A stretch of 6,689 nucleotides of DNA from NCBI RefSeq assembly GCF_018371055.1, contig NZ_JAGYZD010000083.1, positions 1 through 6,689 on the forward strand. The letters are read 5' to 3'. Positions within the stretch are counted from its first letter, which is position 1. Each line of letters opens with the position of its first letter. A program made the translations under genes and the position numbers. This document shows, piece after piece, positions 5,084 through 6,689 of the stretch. The DNA comes from Finegoldia magna. GTDB lineage: Bacteria > Bacillota > Clostridia > Tissierellales > Peptoniphilaceae. The notes beneath the pieces are model-generated. The model searched no databases. It was not told where the DNA came from and saw only the letters and a list, made by a program, of their open reading frames with translations.

Positions 5084-6412
5084 CTACTTTTTCTCCAACA
5101 ACACAACAGCTTCGCAGTGGTAAGTTCTTGGGAACTGATCGAAGAACTCCAATGACTTAATTTTATACCCTTTTTCGATAAATTTATCCAAATCCATTCT
5201 TTGTGTTATCGGATTGCAAGAAATGTAGATGAATTTATCCGGATTGATGTCGATTAATCTATCGATTGCTTTTGGATGAATTCCATCTCTTGGTGGATCG
5301 AGGACGACTACGTCTTTTTTCTCAACTTTTTCCATAAAATTCAAGCAATCATCGCAGATGAACTTTGTGTTAGTCAATCCATTTAGTTCTGCGTTTTCTT
5401 GTGCTTTTTCGACTGCTTCAGCAACTATTTCGACTCCGATTACGCTTTCAGCTTTTTTTGCAAAAATTTGTGCGATGGTTCCTGTTCCACAGTACAAATC
5501 GTAGACGTTTTTTTCTGACAAATCTCCAGCTAATTCCAAGGCTCTGTTATAAATTTGCTCTGCTTGTGCTGGATTTGGTTGGAAAAAGGAAAATGGAGAT
5601 ATTCTAAATTCAAAGCCATTTATTTTTTCTGTCAAATATTCTTTGCCATACAACAATTCTAATTTGTCGACTATTACTGCGTCTGAAATATTATCGTTAA
5701 TTGTGTGATAAATAGACACGATTCTGTTGTCGATTTGCTTTGCAAATTCAATGAAATCATTCACATCAAACTCATCACTTGTCGTTACCAAATTAATCAT
5801 GTACTCATCATCATTGAAACTTTTTCTGATTATGAAGTGTCTCAAAAGTCCTGTGTGTTTTATTTTTTTGAAAAATTCGTAATTTTTGTCACGAAAATAT
5901 TCTTGAACAGCTTGTCTGATTTTGTTGAAGCCTTCATCAATGATATTGCAATCTACGGTGTCTGTTATTTCGTAGAATTTGTTTTTAGTGTGAAGTCCCA
6001 AAACAAGAGGACCACCTTTGACACTATCTCCAAAAGTGTATTCCATTTTGTTTCTGTAGCCTTTTAAAATAGGCGATGGATGAAAAGTAATATCCTCATC
6101 GTAAATATCTTTGTATAATTCTGTGAGTGTTTTTTTCTTCAAATCGCACTCCACATCATACTCTAATTTTTGATAAATACAACCGCCGCATCTTTCATTT
6201 ACAGGGCAACCTTTAATAGTTTCAAGAGGGGAGTTTTCTAGTTTTTCAACTAGTTTTCCCTCAATAAATCCCTTTTTTTTTCTTTTTCGTTGAAAAGAGA
6301 TTGTTTGTCCTTGAATTGTGTTCTTTATAGAATACAAATTATCGTCTATTTTGCAAATTCCCTTGTTGGGAAATACATTGTATTCTACTTTTGCCTCTAA
6401 AATTTTTTTCAT
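5084..6412 (-). CDS. rlmD: 23S rRNA (uracil-C5)-methyltransferase, RlmD/RlmCD family
   Basis: The 442-residue enzyme transfers a methyl group from S-adenosylmethionine to C5 of uracil in 23S rRNA. An N-terminal TRAM RNA-binding domain (about residues 5-60) is followed by iron-sulfur cysteines Cys69, Cys75 and Cys78 (CPVNERCGGC), with a likely fourth at Cys155. The methyltransferase domain shows SFFQPN (275-280), the SAM loop YDLYCGTGTI (304-313), acidic Glu328 and DPPRDG (372-377). Catalytic Cys399 lies in SCNP and Glu434 in HCEAVV. The start is the ATG at 6412, overlapping the previous stop as TAATG with AAGGA before it; the Arg-rich upstream extension to 6505 belongs to the overlapping gene read out of frame. 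Low-GC Firmicutes often use one enzyme for both U747 and U1939 (RlmCD), so target specificity is not certain. Confidence 0.92.
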   Translation of the reverse strand: MKKILEAKVEYNVFPNKGICKIDDNLYSIKNTIQGQTISFQRKRKKKGFIEGKLVEKLENSPLETIKGCPVNERCGGCIYQKLEYDVECDLKKKTLTELYKDIYDEDITFHPSPILKGYRNKMEYTFGDSVKGGPLVLGLHTKNKFYEITDTVDCNIIDEGFNKIRQAVQEYFRDKNYEFFKKIKHTGLLRHFIIRKSFNDDEYMINLVTTSDEFDVNDFIEFAKQIDNRIVSIYHTINDNISDAVIVDKLELLYGKEYLTEKINGFEFRISPFSFFQPNPAQAEQIYNRALELAGDLSEKNVYDLYCGTGTIAQIFAKKAESVIGVEIVAEAVEKAQENAELNGLTNTKFICDDCLNFMEKVEKKDVVVLDPPRDGIHPKAIDRLIDINPDKFIYISCNPITQRMDLDKFIEKGYKIKSLEFFDQFPRTYHCEAVVLLEKK

Positions 6413-6672
6413 TATCCTTGTAGACCGTCTGCTTGTCTTTGCATATTTTCTACGACGATATCGTGAATATCTCCGATTGATTGTCCGTATTCCAATACTT
6501 GCCAAGGTTCATTAGTATGGAAATGAATTTTAATCAAATCATCGCCACCTACAACCAAAAGGCAATCGCCCTTGAAATGTTCTGTGATATATTCACTAAT
6601 TGTATCGCTTGATAAGTTTTCTCCTGCTATTAATAATTGTGTATCAAATCTAAATTCTATTTGTTCTGACAT
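6412..6672 (-). CDS. Stand-alone FakA/YloV middle-domain-like protein (DAK-like family)
   Basis: The 86 residues match a single segment of the fatty-acid kinase FakA/YloV, normally about 550 residues. The match includes FDTQLLIAG, GDCLLVVGGDDLIKIHFHTN, a PWQVLEYGQSIGDIHDI segment and VENMQRQ; the full enzymes have the equivalent VVxDDxxKVHxHxxxPGxVLxYG...IENM pattern. The DhaL kinase domain that binds ATP and the C-terminal FakB-binding domain are both missing, so it cannot be a kinase alone. Genome annotations often call such short proteins 'kinase to dihydroxyacetone kinase'. Both ends look genuine: AAGGTG precedes the ATG, and the stop overlaps the methyltransferase start by one base. It may act as a dimerisation or regulatory partner; that is inference. 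Confidence 0.75.
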   Translation of the reverse strand: MSEQIEFRFDTQLLIAGENLSSDTISEYITEHFKGDCLLVVGGDDLIKIHFHTNEPWQVLEYGQSIGDIHDIVVENMQRQADGLQG

Positions 6673-6689
6673 AATTTCACCTTCATTTT

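Noticed and set aside
6413..6505. Upstream extension of the methyltransferase by 31 residues
   Set aside because: The extension is Arg/Lys/Ser-rich out-of-frame reading of the FakA-like gene. The ATG at 6412 has a ribosome binding site, a TAATG overlap and begins the TRAM domain.
5401..6515. Plus-strand ORFs opposite the methyltransferase (5401-5607, 5705-6067, 6318-6515)
   Set aside because: They are complements of a clearly conserved gene, with Phe/Leu-rich shadow composition and no ribosome binding sites.

Overview
The window is AT-rich (roughly 30% GC by eye), with strong purine-rich ribosome binding sites and short, tightly spaced genes. This suggests a low-GC Firmicute. The rubrerythrin-like ferritin fold protein and the protein families present fit an anaerobic Gram-positive coccus such as Finegoldia or a relative; that assignment is inference. 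Almost everything right of position 1200 is encoded on the minus strand.

Region 1 (1-1207) is accessory debris. It begins with the left end of an IS3-family insertion sequence: a terminal repeat and the first 29 codons of OrfA, then a stop. Directly abutting it is a small phage-type gene with a WDGH-like C-terminal motif, whose first codons lie in the IS terminus. Next come three 'taatcgtg' repeats and the C-terminal piece of an FtsX-like ABC permease with an in-frame TGA. A rho-independent hairpin closes the region.

Region 2 (1222-3417) holds an NTF2/SnoaL-like protein, then a GNAT acetyltransferase (GNAT-A) with its own terminator. About 1 kb away lies a second, shortened copy of the same terminator-GNAT unit. 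The copy lost 265 bp between two 11-bp direct repeats, leaving a 57-codon remnant. The DNA between the copies looks empty at first, but the minus strand carries decayed coding sequence. The clearest piece is a 152-codon reading frame with one frameshift in an A run and no standard start codon behind an AAGGGGG Shine-Dalgarno sequence. Palindromic AATGCAATAT repeats sit at the outer end of both copies.

Region 3 (3432-4913) contains an unrecognised 103-residue charged protein with its own good promoter, a rubrerythrin-like di-iron protein without a rubredoxin domain, and a second, unrelated GNAT acetyltransferase ending at a strong hairpin.

Region 4 (5084-6672) looks like ordinary chromosome: a two-gene operon with a TAATG overlap. 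A stand-alone 86-residue domain resembling the middle part of the fatty-acid kinase FakA/YloV precedes a complete 23S rRNA uracil-C5 methyltransferase of the RlmD/RlmCD family. The true start of the methyltransferase is the ATG at 6412, not further upstream.

No tRNA, rRNA, CRISPR array, riboswitch or origin was recognised. I see no complete new system. The most unusual parts are the decayed cassette between the two GNAT copies and the stand-alone FakA-like domain.
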